The notes below the pieces were generated by a model. It was given only the letters and a program-made list of their open reading frames with translations. It was not told the DNA's origin and ran no database searches. DNA of 64,000 nt from Capitulum mitella. Its lineage: Eukaryota; Arthropoda; Thecostraca; Pollicipedomorpha; Pollicipedidae. A program made the translations under genes and the position numbers. The stretch is taken from the NCBI GenBank assembly GCA_030062745.1, contig CP099844.1:5237481-5301480 (forward strand), in the 5' to 3' direction. This document shows, piece after piece, positions 1-10,470 of this stretch (positions within the stretch are counted from its first letter, which is position 1; each line of letters begins with the position of its first letter).

Positions 1-984
1 GATCTCGAAAGCTGAGTCCGATATTCCAGCGGAAAACAGCGTTCGATAGCTTGTAGCGAGATATGCATTTCTAAAGAACGAAATGTTTAAGATTTCGAAA
101 TGGGGTGGAAGTGGCGTCAAAATGAGGCATAAATTGGGGTTTGTTTATACGAGCCTTTTGACCATATTTTATGCTTGATTTGGTTCTAATTTATGTCATT
201 CTACGGACAATTGATAGGTTTGTCACATATGTTAGGAAGAGGTCGATTTTCAAAATTCATTGGCATGTCCAGAGCAAATCAAAGGGATACACGTTTTTGG
301 GAAATGTCAATTCATACTACGACATATCTTGAGTCTGGCGAACTTGTTCGTGTTCGGAAAAAATTCCAGATGTGTCACGTGCCATATTATATGCATATGA
401 CGAATGCCTGTTGGTGGATCCAGTTACCAGAAAAAGTGGGACAACTTTACGCATGCTAAATTCGGTCGTAGTTCCACAAGAATGAGAAATAAAGCGTCCT
501 TTGGCATTGCCCTGAAACCGCTTGTAATCCTTATTTTCACTGAAGTATAAGGCATCGGATGGCAATGTATGTGGAACTATTAAAACCAATCACAAAGATC
601 CAGATGTCTGTTAGGCCCCCTGATGTGCACCCTAAAACCGACGCCTGGAGACGCCCCTGGAAGCATAAGCAAGTGAATTATATGCGCAAATTATAAAAGA
701 TGTGTCTGCATCGCACGTCAGCTTTGTTCTATTCCTACTGTAAGTCATACATTCTTAAGAAGGAAACATAAATGCCCCCTTTACATGTCGCTGGATCCGC
801 CACTGACCATCATTAAAAAAAAAATACTTGAAAGTGTGCAGATTACAAACATTTCGATTATTTCAGCTGTCCGCCACATTATAAAGGACATCAAAAGACT
901 TCATGGCTACGTCAAAGTGCGGGAAATGCAGGCGATATTTCTCAAACGTGCCTCCCTGAAGCGTGTCCTGCAGCCGTCTCCAGA
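1..984. other. Intergenic sequence, no gene recognised
   Basis: Mixed-composition DNA with only short open frames, none longer than about 115 residues and none resembling a known family. A poly-A run lies near 815-825. I see no splice-flanked exon, RNA gene or clear repeat boundary. It may be decayed transposon sequence, because the next segment carries a recognisable transposon end. Confidence 0.5.
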
Positions 985-1138
985 GGAGGTGAATTCCTGG
1001 AATTTTGTCACAGCATCTGAAAGGAGCCTAGGAAAAATCGTTAACTTCCTTGAAGCAGCTCCCAAAACTCGGGAATGGCGAGCAAAAAACGGGGGGGGCA
1101 GAATCTTTTCGTCCCCTCCCGGCACGGAATAGGGTTAA
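985..1138 (-). repeat. Diverged end fragment of TTAA-type transposon family A
   Basis: The segment ends in GGAATAGGGTTAA and, read leftwards, shares in order the landmarks of the better copies at 6880-8055 and 16271-17479: GCAAAAAAC, a GGGGGG tract, CTAGGAAAA and GGAATTTTGTCAC. It is oriented like the 8-kb copy. The terminal motif is mutated (CACGGAAT instead of CCGGGAAT). The inner boundary near 985-1000 is only approximate, because similarity fades there. Confidence 0.6.
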
Positions 1139-3115
1139 CACGCGAGCTGGTGGCCGGCTCAGAATTGCACGCACTGGGGGGGGGAATACTTCCCTCTTCT
1201 ATCTTCTGCTCTATTCACCCAATTTCGACTACATTCCGTAGGGAGGAAGCCTGCGTGGGGTTCCTACAACTGCCAGAAGCTAAATGAACTTGGTCAAGTT
1301 TATCTAGGTCAAATGAGGTCAAACGGCGATTAAGTAGCACCTTTTTCTTTCTCCAGATGAACTACATCAATCGCAATGAAATTTTCTTGAATGTTGACCC
1401 CTTTGATGGACTTATATACCACAGAGCGCGGCTGGCCTGGATGAAGTCAATCGAGGTCAACCAACGTCAATATTTAAGAACGCGAAATTTTATAACAGTG
1501 GCGCTGAACGCAATCTAATGTAGTGGTAGAAGGCAGGATAACCTTATATTGGTACATGAAGTATTGAACTAGTTCATCTGAGGTCATCCAGGTTTAATGG
1601 GGGTTAACCGTATGTAACGTCACAAAATCCGAGTAAATTTGGAGAAAAATAAAGAAATACTGCACCCTCACTAATTGACTATGGACGACCTCGGTTGACC
1701 TGACCTAGCTGACATATGCTTTTAGGCACAACGGTACCTCGGACGATCGTGAGCACGCTGGATGCCTCCATCTGGAAATTCTGGGTGACCTCAGAAATCG
1801 ATTTGGTCCATGTTCCATATGTATTTTCACAAATTTGGCAAAGCGTTGTAAGGGCTTTCACGAAGAAAAAGCAGCTTAAGGAGCCAGTATTGCAGTGAAG
1901 CAATGTAGTTTGTAAATACAATCGTGCTTATGCAGACTGTAAGTTCCAGTAGGGGAGGGGGAGGTAATACCGGCCATTGGTTAAAATCGACCACTTCTCT
2001 TCTGAGCAGAGCGTAAACGAAGGTTATGTAAACTGTGTAGACAAAGGAAGCTCAGCTGACTTTCTTTTTCGTTGGAGATTGCGCCGGAGGCAGACAAGAA
2101 GGGTTAGCTAGTGGATTGAACCGGTTTTCCATGAATAGCATCGCATTATCCATTTCTGAGTAGATTGCTATAAGAAAATGCAATATTTTTCGATATCTGT
2201 AGGCATCAGGAAAACCTGAAACCATGTCCAATGTGTTATCACTAGCACGTTATTGTCTGGAATGAAGAACAAATAAAGTTTTAGCGTCACTATGGCCGCT
2301 GCAAACTCGTGTCATTGTTAAATGCTTTTATAGCAATCGGGAAAACGCCGCCCACGACGAGGCCACCCCGCACATGGGCGGGTCTATGTAGCTTTGGGTG
2401 GTTGGCCGACCTTAACCTCATTTTAACGCAGAATGATCAGATACATAAAAAAAACACTTCCGCTTCATTCCTGAGGAAGAAAAGTCTGGAAGCATGTTCC
2501 CATGGCTAAATTCACTGACCATATTTCAACCTTTTTGACATGACCTTGACCTGAGCTCTTCAAATTGGCGCCGAAATGACCTAAATGCTTACCTAGAGTA
2601 TTTTCATTGCGTTACTCTCGCGAAAATAGCCAGGAAAAATGCGTCGCATGACTAAACTAGAGTATGATATATGTTGATCTCTGTTGCCTGACCTTGGCCT
2701 TAGTCATCACTTAACATCAGCGTATTACTCATTCAATAATTTTGCCTGGTTATGAAGAGTACGGAGAGAACGGACCTCGTGTTTATGTTTGTGCGGCTTC
2801 TATGTGCCCTGATGTAAAAAGTTCTATTTTGACCTTTGGTCTGTCCTTGACCTGACATTAAATCCCAAAATCCAGCTTAGATGACTACTTTAGAGCCGTC
2901 TGGTAAAGATCTTTCCATTGACGCATTACGCATGAGAATCGGAAGATTATTTCCGATGAGAGAACAATATTTGCCTTCACTCCCGCTAAGCAGTTTTCGG
3001 CTGAGACGCAAGTCAATGGCGGGTTAAATGTTATATAAGACTTACCATATGGTTTAGTCTTACTAAATGCTACTAAATTATTATTTAGTTCTTATTCTAA
3101 ATCTTACTAAATTAT
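1139..3115. other. Intergenic sequence rich in TGACCT/AGGTCA hexamers
   Basis: No coding exon is recognised. The stretch contains many TGACCT/AGGTCA-like hexamers (for example near 1295-1320, 1450-1470, 1580-1600, 1690-1710, 2530-2560 and 2690-2700). These also occur in the transposon-derived sequences at 4.5, 7.4 and 16.6-17.6 kb. It is probably old, diverged transposon sequence. No boundaries can be drawn by eye. Confidence 0.45.
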
Positions 3116-3123
3116 TATTAGGT

Positions 3124-3222
3124 TAGGGATGCACCGGATCGGGGTTTTTGTGATCCGGCCGGATACCGGATGTGCCGGATCGGGGTGCCGTATATCCGGC
3201 CGGATACCGGATATTATGTTTT
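3124..3222 (+). repeat. Left terminal inverted repeat and subterminal CCGGCCGGAT repeats of the hAT element
   Basis: After the 16-bp terminal motif come repeated variants of GATCCGGCCGGATACCGGAT (two full copies, each followed by further CCGGAT). The same words occur in reverse at the right end. Such clustered subterminal motifs are usual transposase-binding arrays in hAT elements. Confidence 0.8.
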
Positions 3223-3225
3223 TAT

Positions 3226-4161
3226 TTACTATTTCTATTGAAAGAATGAAACCGGAAAGACTGAACAAAAAAAAGAAAATGTGAGAAACTGAAAAAATAG
3301 TGAAAAATGTCGACAGTTTGTGAGTCATCCCCAAGTGCATAAACTCCCTTTCAGGTTTCCTTAGGTTTCCTTGTAATCAATAAATAGATGAGCAAAGAAC
3401 ACCACAATAATAGCGGAGCTCACCATCTCCCACTGCAGGCAAAAGTATTGGTGTAGCCACGATTCAGAAATGGGGTGGGACAAGCTAGCTGCAGTCCACC
3501 AAGAACATATAGGGTGAGGGGTAGAAATAACTTTTTGGCGTTGCATGACAACCTACGGTTGAATGTCCTTTTGTTGAATTTCAAAGTGCGAGAAATAGTG
3601 CCTCCAGTGGGAATTTCCTATTTGATACCTTAAAATTAGGGGGACAAATCGCCACTTCTGGAAAACCGCAGGGGGACATGGGCACCCATAGGCAAAGGCT
3701 TCAGAATACGCAGAATACCATTACAGCGCCTTCGTAGAACTAGAGTACCTGACCTGACAAGCCTTCTTCACGATTACTAAAGTATGCCTCTCGATTTAAC
3801 GGGTGGGTACTAAGAAATGAAGAAATGAAAACTTTTTAGCTATAGATATTTCTTAAACATTACAGGTTTTATCACTGACATTTGGCTCATGCGTGCTGAC
3901 CACTGTTGGCCTTAAAATCGTGCAAAAATGTGTGAGGAATTTCAATTTTTTTGCAGTCAGGAGGCAATATCAAAGCAAGGTGACAGAGAGATTGTCGCGA
4001 GACTTGCGCATGAGAACCCGGAACGGCCCAAATCATTTATCTGGAGGCACTATGAACCCTCTGGGACCCACGAGCGACTGTTAACAGAACGCTGGCAACC
4101 CTCTAGAGTCGTGGTAATGTTTCCCATGTTAGCAATCACCACCAAACAACCAGACTGAGCA
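3226..4161. other. Interior of the hAT element, no gene
   Basis: Non-coding filler between the left end of the hAT element and the family B fragment. Frames are short and unrelated to transposases. It includes ordinary AT-rich sequence with a duplicated TTTCCTTAGGTTTCCTTG stretch near 3355-3375. Confidence 0.5.
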
Positions 4162-4860
4162 TTAACCCGCGCAGTGGAAGGGGGTTTCGCACTAACGCGC
4201 ACTGGAAGGGGGGTCTTAAAGTGTCCCGTCCGATCTCGGCGATAGAAAGAGCTAGAAACATGAAATCCTGTGGACAGGGTGGGGCTACAACGATTTACAT
4301 TGTGTGCAATTTTCATGGCTCTAGGTCGATATCTTCAAGGTCAAATAGGGTAAAAAAGGCCAACTTTGGACACTTTCTCGGCCCGTACAGGCCATTCCGT
4401 ACAACTTTTCGAACGAAAGGGGATGTTTGTTGGGCCTTTAAAACGTAGAATACAACTTCCATTTATTTGGCGTCTTGACTGGGGATTTTGGGTCGAGGTC
4501 ATGCCAGGTCATTGACCTATGGCGTCATTTTTCATCTTTTTCCAGATCAGATTTCGACTCTGGTATATATGTGTGCGTATCCACGTGCGCACACGCGTCT
4601 TTATTAGGGTCTTTGAACGCATATTTCATACAAATCGACATGTCGCAGAACAAATCTGGGACAGGTTACGAGATATTTGGCCTTGGCCTTTAACGACCTT
4701 GACCTTGACTGACCTTGGTACATGTAAGCGTATCAGTGTGAGCACACGTGTTTTTATTAGGGTCTTTGAATACATATTTCATACAAACTGACATGTTGCA
4801 AAGCAAATCTGAATCAGGTGACAAGCTGTTTGAGCTTGTCACCGGTACAGGTAAGTGATT
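4162..4860 (+). repeat. Partial copy of TTAA-type transposon family B (B2)
   Basis: It starts TTAACCCGCGCAGTGGAAG and matches 15538-15950 along about 400 bp. Shared features include the second CTAACGCGCACTGGAA motif 30 bp further in, the GATCTCGG word, the AGGTCAATATCTTCAAGGTC-like region and the GACGTCAT..CAGATCAGATTTCGA region. Its tail (TCTTTGAA..CATATTTCATACAAA) matches 17484-17530 on the far side of the transposon inserted in the other copy. The right terminal repeat is missing, so this is a 5' portion that runs out before the mariner remnant. Confidence 0.75.
4575..4850 (+). repeat. Internal tandem duplication, 153-bp offset
   Basis: Two adjacent copies, 4575-4727 and 4728-4850, share GCGTAT..CACACG, TTATTAGGGTCTTTGAA, CATATTTCATACAAA, GACATGT and CAAATCTG in the same order. 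The second copy is slightly shorter. The duplication lies inside the family B fragment. The other family B copy (17484-17530) shows only one version of the tail. Confidence 0.75.
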
Positions 4861-4979
4861 GCTGTATTTGCAAGAATGCTTCATTAAGATCCACCATGTC
4901 AACATTATTTTGACGAACATCGTCTGACGTAATATAAAGCCATCTCTCCAAGGGGTGTGACAAGTCCGGTTATAATGCG

Positions 4980-5370
4980 AGCACGGGTAATGTTGATGGC
5001 AACGTGTACCGTGAGAAGTGCGTAGGAGATGTGCTCATTCCATATTTGGATGAGGACTGTTTCGACAGGGACATGTTGATCTGGCCAAACTTGGCCAGCG
5101 CTCATTATGCGAAGAAAACGCTCAAGTTGCTGGAGGAGGCCAGAGTGCCGATGGAGTGCGTGACAGCAATCCCCCTATGTGCCCCATGTGTGTCCTACTG
5201 AGGACATCTGGGGCATCATTAAGCGGAGGATGTTTCAGGGAAATTGGTACGCAACACCCAAAGTTGCCCTAAAGCGCTGGATGAACCAGGTGATCGCTGT
5301 TCTGGACCCACAGGTGCCGCCTAAAATGCTTGTGCGCTTGCCCAGGTGCTTGCGTGTTGCCGACAGATGA
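4980..5370 (+). pseudogene. Broken mariner-type transposase, C-terminal half
   Basis: One frame (to 5201) carries a VYREKC motif, a LIPYL stretch and WPNLASAHYAKKTL. A second frame from about 5179 carries CPTEDIWGIIKRRMFQG, then a basic helix and DPQV near the C-terminus. This is the order found in Tc1/mariner transposases, where the D of WPDLASAHY and the E of PIEDFWG belong to the catalytic triad. Here the second aspartate codon has become AAC (Asn, 5088-5090), and a frameshift near 5180-5200 separates the two parts. The N-terminal DNA-binding half is absent. The terminal repeats were not found. It cannot encode an active enzyme. Confidence 0.82.
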
Positions 5371-5822
5371 GAGGAGATGGAGATGACCCATTAAACAAGA
5401 ACTGACCGCAACATCTATGACTACATTTCTGCAAAATTTAATGTTCATACAGTAATAAATGTGCTTACGCTGTGACTTTAAATACTGTCTCATTTCCCTG
5501 TGCCCACACGTTATATTTTCTCTTAATGCATTGTGTCAGAGAATTTGAGAAAGATAAGAAATATTTGGAAAAAGGAAGATACAAATCATAAGATGGGATG
5601 CTAACCGCATGCTGGCTATTGTTTCACAGCTCTGAACTTAAGTCCCATTCTTGCAAAATATGTCCGAACGCTCCCGGACCAGTACAGAAAAGTATTGGTT
5701 CCAAGGTCTCCAGATCAATCTGGAACTGCCAATTACATCGAAAATCTCATACAAGTCACGTTTCTCCTGAAACGGTTTTGGACGCAAACATTAGAGCAAC
5801 GACTTGATCGTACACCGGGAGG
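5371..5822. other. Interior of hAT element after the mariner remnant
   Basis: AT-rich non-coding sequence between the mariner stop codon and the right hAT end. It includes an AATAAA-like word near 5455 that may be the mariner's old polyadenylation signal. No other feature is seen. Confidence 0.45.
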
Positions 5823-5827
5823 TTAAG

Positions 5828-5940
5828 TATCCGGCGATATCCGGCCGGATCACAAAAATATCCGGCCGGATACCGAATACCGGATAATCCCTAATATCCG
5901 GCCGGATATCCGGCCGGACCGGATATCCGGTGCATCCCTA
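5828..5940 (-). repeat. Right terminal inverted repeat and subterminal repeats of the hAT element
   Basis: This holds at least five variants of ATCCGGCCGGAT and ends ATCCGGTGCATCCCTA, the exact inverse of the left terminus. A second TAATCCCTAATATCCGG block near 5885-5900 resembles an internal copy of the tip, making this end longer and more repetitive than the left. Confidence 0.8.
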
Positions 5941-5948
5941 CATTAGGT

Positions 5949-6879
5949 TTATACCATTGCACCATTGCAGACATAAAGTTAGAGCAAAATGCAAAATCGT
6001 TTTTACATTTCCTTTAAGAGTTAATGGGTACCCCCTACGAATTTCACGAGTCTTTCAGTGTGTCATCCCACTAAACATTTCACAATTTAGCCTTTGACCA
6101 TTTGTAATTTGGGAACAGAGCCATTCAGTCATTGCTAGTATCAAGTTAGTCTTACGGGAAAGGTTGTCTTCAAATGTGAAAATAAACATTTTCGTGTTAA
6201 ACGTGTGGCCGGTATTACCCCTTGGGTGGGCCTATCCCCCGCCCCACCCCAAGGCAATAATCAGTGCCCTACACAAACTGATATAGCTACACCACGTTTA
6301 AACACGGCCGTTTCATTTTGTTCTTTTTGTGGAAACAAATCCAAAAAGTCCAAGGCTTGCATCAACATGGCAATATTTCGTATATCTTACGCAGCTTTCA
6401 AGAGAACACTGAAAGACGTAAGGGGGTCGGGCCTACCCCTGCCCCGCCTACATGGCATTCTACAATCTTTCAAAATGCACGTGTTTCTTTATCAAACATT
6501 CATGTAACATGTCTTGTTCTCCTTCAGTTAAAACACGTCTACGAATGCGCCTTTCTAAACGATTCGTCTTATAACGTTATCACGCGTCGTTCACCATGTC
6601 ATTATTGTTACTGTTCATGGGCGTAGGAACCGATGGGGGTAGGGCAGGTGGTCCATGACGTCTGTAGTGAAACACAGGCGTCCCGTTCCAGACTGCTGTA
6701 TTGGGCAGGCGCCCAGTCAGGGCTCGCCTCGCATGCCCTGCGGCGAGGATGAAGCCGGCCGGTCAAGGTTGCGCAGGGGCGGCACCAGGCATCACTCTGT
6801 GATATTCGTCCACTGCGGATGCCTGCTAACACGTAAAACGCCATAGCGAGAAAAAACATAAGATACCGTTGCATATTTT
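5949..6879. other. Intergenic sequence, no gene recognised
   Basis: No exon or RNA gene is supported. Open frames of about 100 residues at 6205-6626 overlap in two frames of the same strand and match nothing I know. Two CCTACCCC/CCCCGCC-rich words (6225-6250, 6428-6452) resemble each other but do not define a repeat. Confidence 0.45.
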
Positions 6880-8059
6880 GGAGGGCTAGACGGTATGGCC
6901 GATTCCTGGGGGGAGGGGGATTCGGCCTCCCTGAGATCTCGAGAACTACTCATCCGATTTCATCGCAACAAGCAGCAATCGATTTGCTATGATAACTACA
7001 TTTTTATAAAAAGAATTTTTAAACATTTTGGAGTGTGAATACAAGGGACAAAAATGTCAAAATTAGGGATGTTTTTGGACTTATTATAACTCTGTTGTTG
7101 ACCGACTTTGGTCAAATTGGCACGAATCGAGAGGAATATTGATGGGACTTTTGATGGTCCATACATTTGAATTTTGGGAAAATTCATAGACGTGCACAGG
7201 GTTTCGAAAATGGGATGATTGGTACTTCAAAACTAAATTAACAAAAAGTTACAAACACCTTTTTTAGCTTTTATTGTTCATGTTATGCTGAAGAAGTAGG
7301 AATCATATTACATTGTAAAATGTTAGCATAGGCAGTGCCAGGAACATGAAAAGAGGTCACTCTCATGGTCACATGTTCATCTGGTCAGCTTACGACTTTT
7401 GGCCTTAAATGACCTCCAATGACTTTAGATTCATTTGCACTGGACCTTAGATTTACTTGCACTTCCTGAGTGCATTTCACAAGTTTCCGATCATTCGAAT
7501 TCACTGTTTCTAATGTGCCATTTTAAGCTGTTGTGATATAGGGTGCGTGCACTGACATTTTAGGTCATGTCTCCGTGACCCAACCTGATGTCAAGCTGGG
7601 ACTTGATACGCAAGTAGAGGGCACCTCTCTACGTGATTTGTATTTTGGGTTTGGCATTTGGAAAAATAGCGCAAAAAGTTACTATAAAACTAAATTTTGA
7701 CCTTTGAACTTGACATGACCTTGCAAAATGACATCAGATTAAAGAAATTATATTTGTATGTTTGCCCAACTATCTGCCCATACGCCCACATAAAGTTTTA
7801 AATTCTATCTTAAAAAACTCTATTTTTGGCAGCCACTTTTCTTTTACCCTCAACATGGCCAAAAATAACCTGAGGTGCCTCGCAAAAACGTTGGCTAGTT
7901 CCGTCCTTGAAAAAACAGAACTACGAAATTTTGTTGCAGTACGTAGAAAGAATAGCTAGGAAAAGTCACCAAGTTTCGTGAAGCTGCGTCAGAAACCCTG
8001 GAATTACCAAGCAAAAAACCCGAGGGGGGATTCGGTCCCCCTGCCGGGAATAGGGTTAA
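6880..8059 (-). mobile_element. TTAA-type (piggyBac-like) non-autonomous transposon, family A copy A2
   Basis: This is a nearly full-length copy of the 1209-bp element at 16271-17479 in inverted orientation. Its right tip reads CCGGGAATAGGG at 8044-8055, followed by TTAA at 8056-8059. The left side starts at GGAGGGCTAGACGG, 12 bp short of the expected tip, so one terminal repeat and its TTAA are lost. Many indels separate the two copies, so this is an older insertion. It has no transposase frame and must have been mobilised in trans. Assignment to piggyBac rests on the TTAA target and the CCC/GGG tips. Confidence 0.8.
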
Positions 8060-8267
8060 ACCCATGCAACATTTATCGGTGCAGTACCCTCCAGCGAATA
8101 CTGAGCAAACTGCAGCCGACACAAACACTACGCAAACTGCAGCCGATCAGGCTGCCGCAACGTTTCCCGTAGCCGCAAATTGTAGCGCGGTACAGGGGCA
8201 CCAGTCTCCGCTGAATCACGTTGGACGGCTGGGCAATCACCGGAGAATCGGTCGTTTCCCGATGCGA

Positions 8268-9150
8268 TCAGCTGAAAGTGGATGGTGGCGCATCCACTTC
8301 GGTCGCACTCAGACGAGGACGTACCCGGTCCAAGTGTCTCCAGATGACCCTCCCATTCTGCAGCTGTACGGCTAGTTTTACTCCCTTTCGTTCAATTACG
8401 ACACCTGCAAGCCATCGACTTCCGTCCGCACCTTGTACACGATCCACTGCTGACACGTACACTGCATCTCCTACCCGCATACGTCGTTCCTTTGTGCCCC
8501 GATCGGCGTATTGTTTCTGTTTCTCCTGATTTCTCCTCGTCCATCCCTTAAATCGGGTCTCAAACGATCCAGAGGCGTACGCACAGATCTGCCCAGAAAC
8601 AGTTCGGCTGGAGAGACATCCGTTGTGCCGTGTGGTGCGGTTCGTTAGCGAAACAGAAAACGAGCTACTTTGGTGTGGACGCTGCCTGCGGTCTGTTTCC
8701 GTAGACTCATTTTTAACGTTTGGACACTGTGTTCTGACAAACCGCTGGACTTAGGCGACGGCGCCGGCGCTATCGAGTGTACGACACCGTTCGAGCGACG
8801 GACGGTTTGAAAAGTTTCGGACATAAAGCATTGCGCATTGTCTGACACCAGCATCCTGGGTACCCCCAGCAAACAAATGAAGTGCGCAGGTGCTCGATCG
8901 TGACCTCCGAGGCACATGTCCGGGCCGGATAAATATCGAGCCACTTGGAACGTGCGGCAATTATAATGCAAAACATCCAGCCATTGACTGGACCACAATA
9001 ATCCACGTGCACGAACTCCCAGCGTTTCGTGGGCCAAACCCAGGGGTGCAAGGGAGCCTCGGACACACTTGCCCGATGCGCCTGACATCTTTCACATCTC
9101 TGTGACATCGCTGTGATACTTCGCACAAAAATTCATGGAAATTTATCACT
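8268..9150 (-). pseudogene. Degenerate Ty3/Gypsy retrotransposon integrase
   Basis: Read on the minus strand, three frames give consecutive integrase parts. First comes a CERCQAHR zinc-finger end, then a WEFVHVDYCGPV catalytic block with the first aspartate (frame ending at 8770). Next is LVSDNAQCF with the second aspartate and GLSEHSVQTLK with the glutamate (frame ending at 8645). The third part is a GDAVYV..GSRWLAGVV..RVIWRHLDRVRPR C-terminal module with a stop at 8268. Frameshifts lie near 8865-8885 and around 8640. Between them a third frame keeps VSPAEL and a RTPLDRLRP-type stretch typical of these proteins. The His half of the zinc finger, reverse transcriptase, RNase H, gag and the LTRs are absent. 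It is a dead 3' pol fragment. Confidence 0.85.
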
Positions 9151-9160
9151 AGCCACGTGA

Positions 9161-9180
9161 GAATAAAAACGTTTTTATTC
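9161..9180. repeat. Perfect 20-bp palindrome
   Basis: GAATAAAAACGTTTTTATTC is its own reverse complement. It lies about 10 bp beyond the truncated end of the Gypsy integrase, close to where that homology stops. It may mark a junction, but no function is shown. Confidence 0.75.
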
Positions 9181-10200
9181 TGTCAAAGTACATGTGGTCA
9201 CGCACATTTAGACATGCCGCTGTGGTAACGCACATGTGCACCTCGAAATGTGCACCACGGAATGCTGTTGGTCAGCCCGGCGGCCGGCCGCCGCCCGCCA
9301 TCGCCTGGGGCACAGTGACCGTGGTGGGGTGACGGGCGACCGCCCGTCAGAGCGTGTTACGGAGCCCGTCAATATTGGTCCTCCCGTAGCGTGCGTTTCA
9401 GGTTAAACCCAGAACCCCCGAAATCCCCTCCCGTCCCCCTCCCCGTTTTTTGGATGTTCCTAGGCTCCCCTTACCGCTGTTCGCTGGCTTTGGTCCAAAA
9501 CCCCGCGTGACGTGGATGTGCACGTCCACTCGACGCCGAGACATACGCAGCGACGTGAACATGGCAAGTGGACTGAAAATTTGGCAGCCAGGTGTCCAGA
9601 TCCGTCGGCCAGCGCCTGCCAAATCTCCAGCCAGCATGTCGCCAGTGAAGGCCGCTCAGTCGGACGTTACCCCCCTCACGCGCAATGCAACCTGACTCCT
9701 CGCTGTACGCCGTGCATATCTCGCACGCATCGGAGGCCCTGCAGGCTCGCACGTAGCACCGTGCACCTCCTCGACGGCGCACCTTCTGACCCCCCTCCCC
9801 CTCGCCGAGTTTAAAGGTCACGACCCGACAGAGCAGCGATCAAAACGCGGGCCGCCACAGAAAGCCAGCAATGCCCCTGATCCGGCTCTACCCGCCTGCC
9901 TCACGTACGCGGCCGGCTCACGGTCCCGCCCGGCCGGCGCTTTTCATGAAATTCGCCTCACCGCCCGACATTAGCGGGCTAAGCCGCGCGTAACGAGCCG
10001 TTCGCAGCTCAGACTGACAAATGACTTCTGGCGCCGAAAGCCGGCGGGTCGGCACGCATGGAAGGTGGCCGGCGCCCCGCCGTGCCGGGGCAGGGTGCCC
10101 GGCTGCGGCGCCGGGACCAATTCCCAGCACCAGCCCGAGCCGCCCGCGCAGAGGGCGTCCGTTTCCGTGGGCGTCTGGCTGGCCGACGGTCGACCGAAAC
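9181..10200. other. GC-rich block without a recognisable gene
   Basis: CpG-rich sequence with GGCCGGCCG words. Open frames exist on both strands at once (for example 9471-9821 minus and 9512-9814 plus), which is expected by chance at this composition. None resembles a protein family. Composition changes sharply from the AT-rich transposon sequence to its left. Confidence 0.45.
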
Positions 10201-10204
10201 TGCT

Positions 10205-10470
10205 ACATGTCAGAACCTCGTATCGCATTTCTTCGTGTTGCATTTTTTCGTACGCAAAACTTCGCACGCAGCTCTTCGTATCGCATATCCTCGTATGGCA
10301 TTTCTTCGTATGCAAATCTTCGTATCACAAAATTTCGTAAGCGCAAAATTTCTCACATGCAATTCTTCGTATCGCAAAATTTCGTACACGCAGATCTTCG
10401 TATACGCATTTCTTTGTATACGCAAATATTCGTATCGCAGTTGTTCAAATACGCAAATCTTCGAATCGTA
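10205..10470 (+). repeat. Degenerate 14-16-bp minisatellite, TTCGTATCGCAAATC type
   Basis: About 17 consecutive variants of TTCGTATCGCAAATC, spaced 14-16 bp, run from 10215 to the ATCTTCGAATCG near 10468. Because the spacing varies, both strands stay open over long frames (10058-10684 plus, 10210-10476 minus) without any protein similarity. The same motif recurs inverted at 11690-11800. Confidence 0.8.

Larger units (their letters stand above)
3116..5948. mobile_element. hAT-type composite transposon with 8-bp target-site duplication
   Basis: The left end at 3124 reads TAGGGATGCACCGGAT and the right end at 5925-5940 is its exact reverse complement. The flanks are TATTAGGT (3116-3123) and CATTAGGT (5941-5948), a 7/8 match expected of the 8-bp duplication made by hAT transposases. 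The 2817-bp body encodes no hAT transposase, so it would have moved in trans. It contains two foreign pieces, a family B TTAA-type fragment (4162-4860) and a mariner transposase remnant (about 4980-5370). They may have been captured before transposition or inserted afterwards. The TAGGGATGCACC start is typical of hAT ends known in animals. Element class is well supported; the order of nesting is inferred. Confidence 0.85.

Noticed and set aside
8645..9126. Active Gypsy retrotransposon
   Set aside because: At least two frameshifts, a truncated N-terminus and no LTRs or reverse transcriptase were found, so it is a dead fragment.
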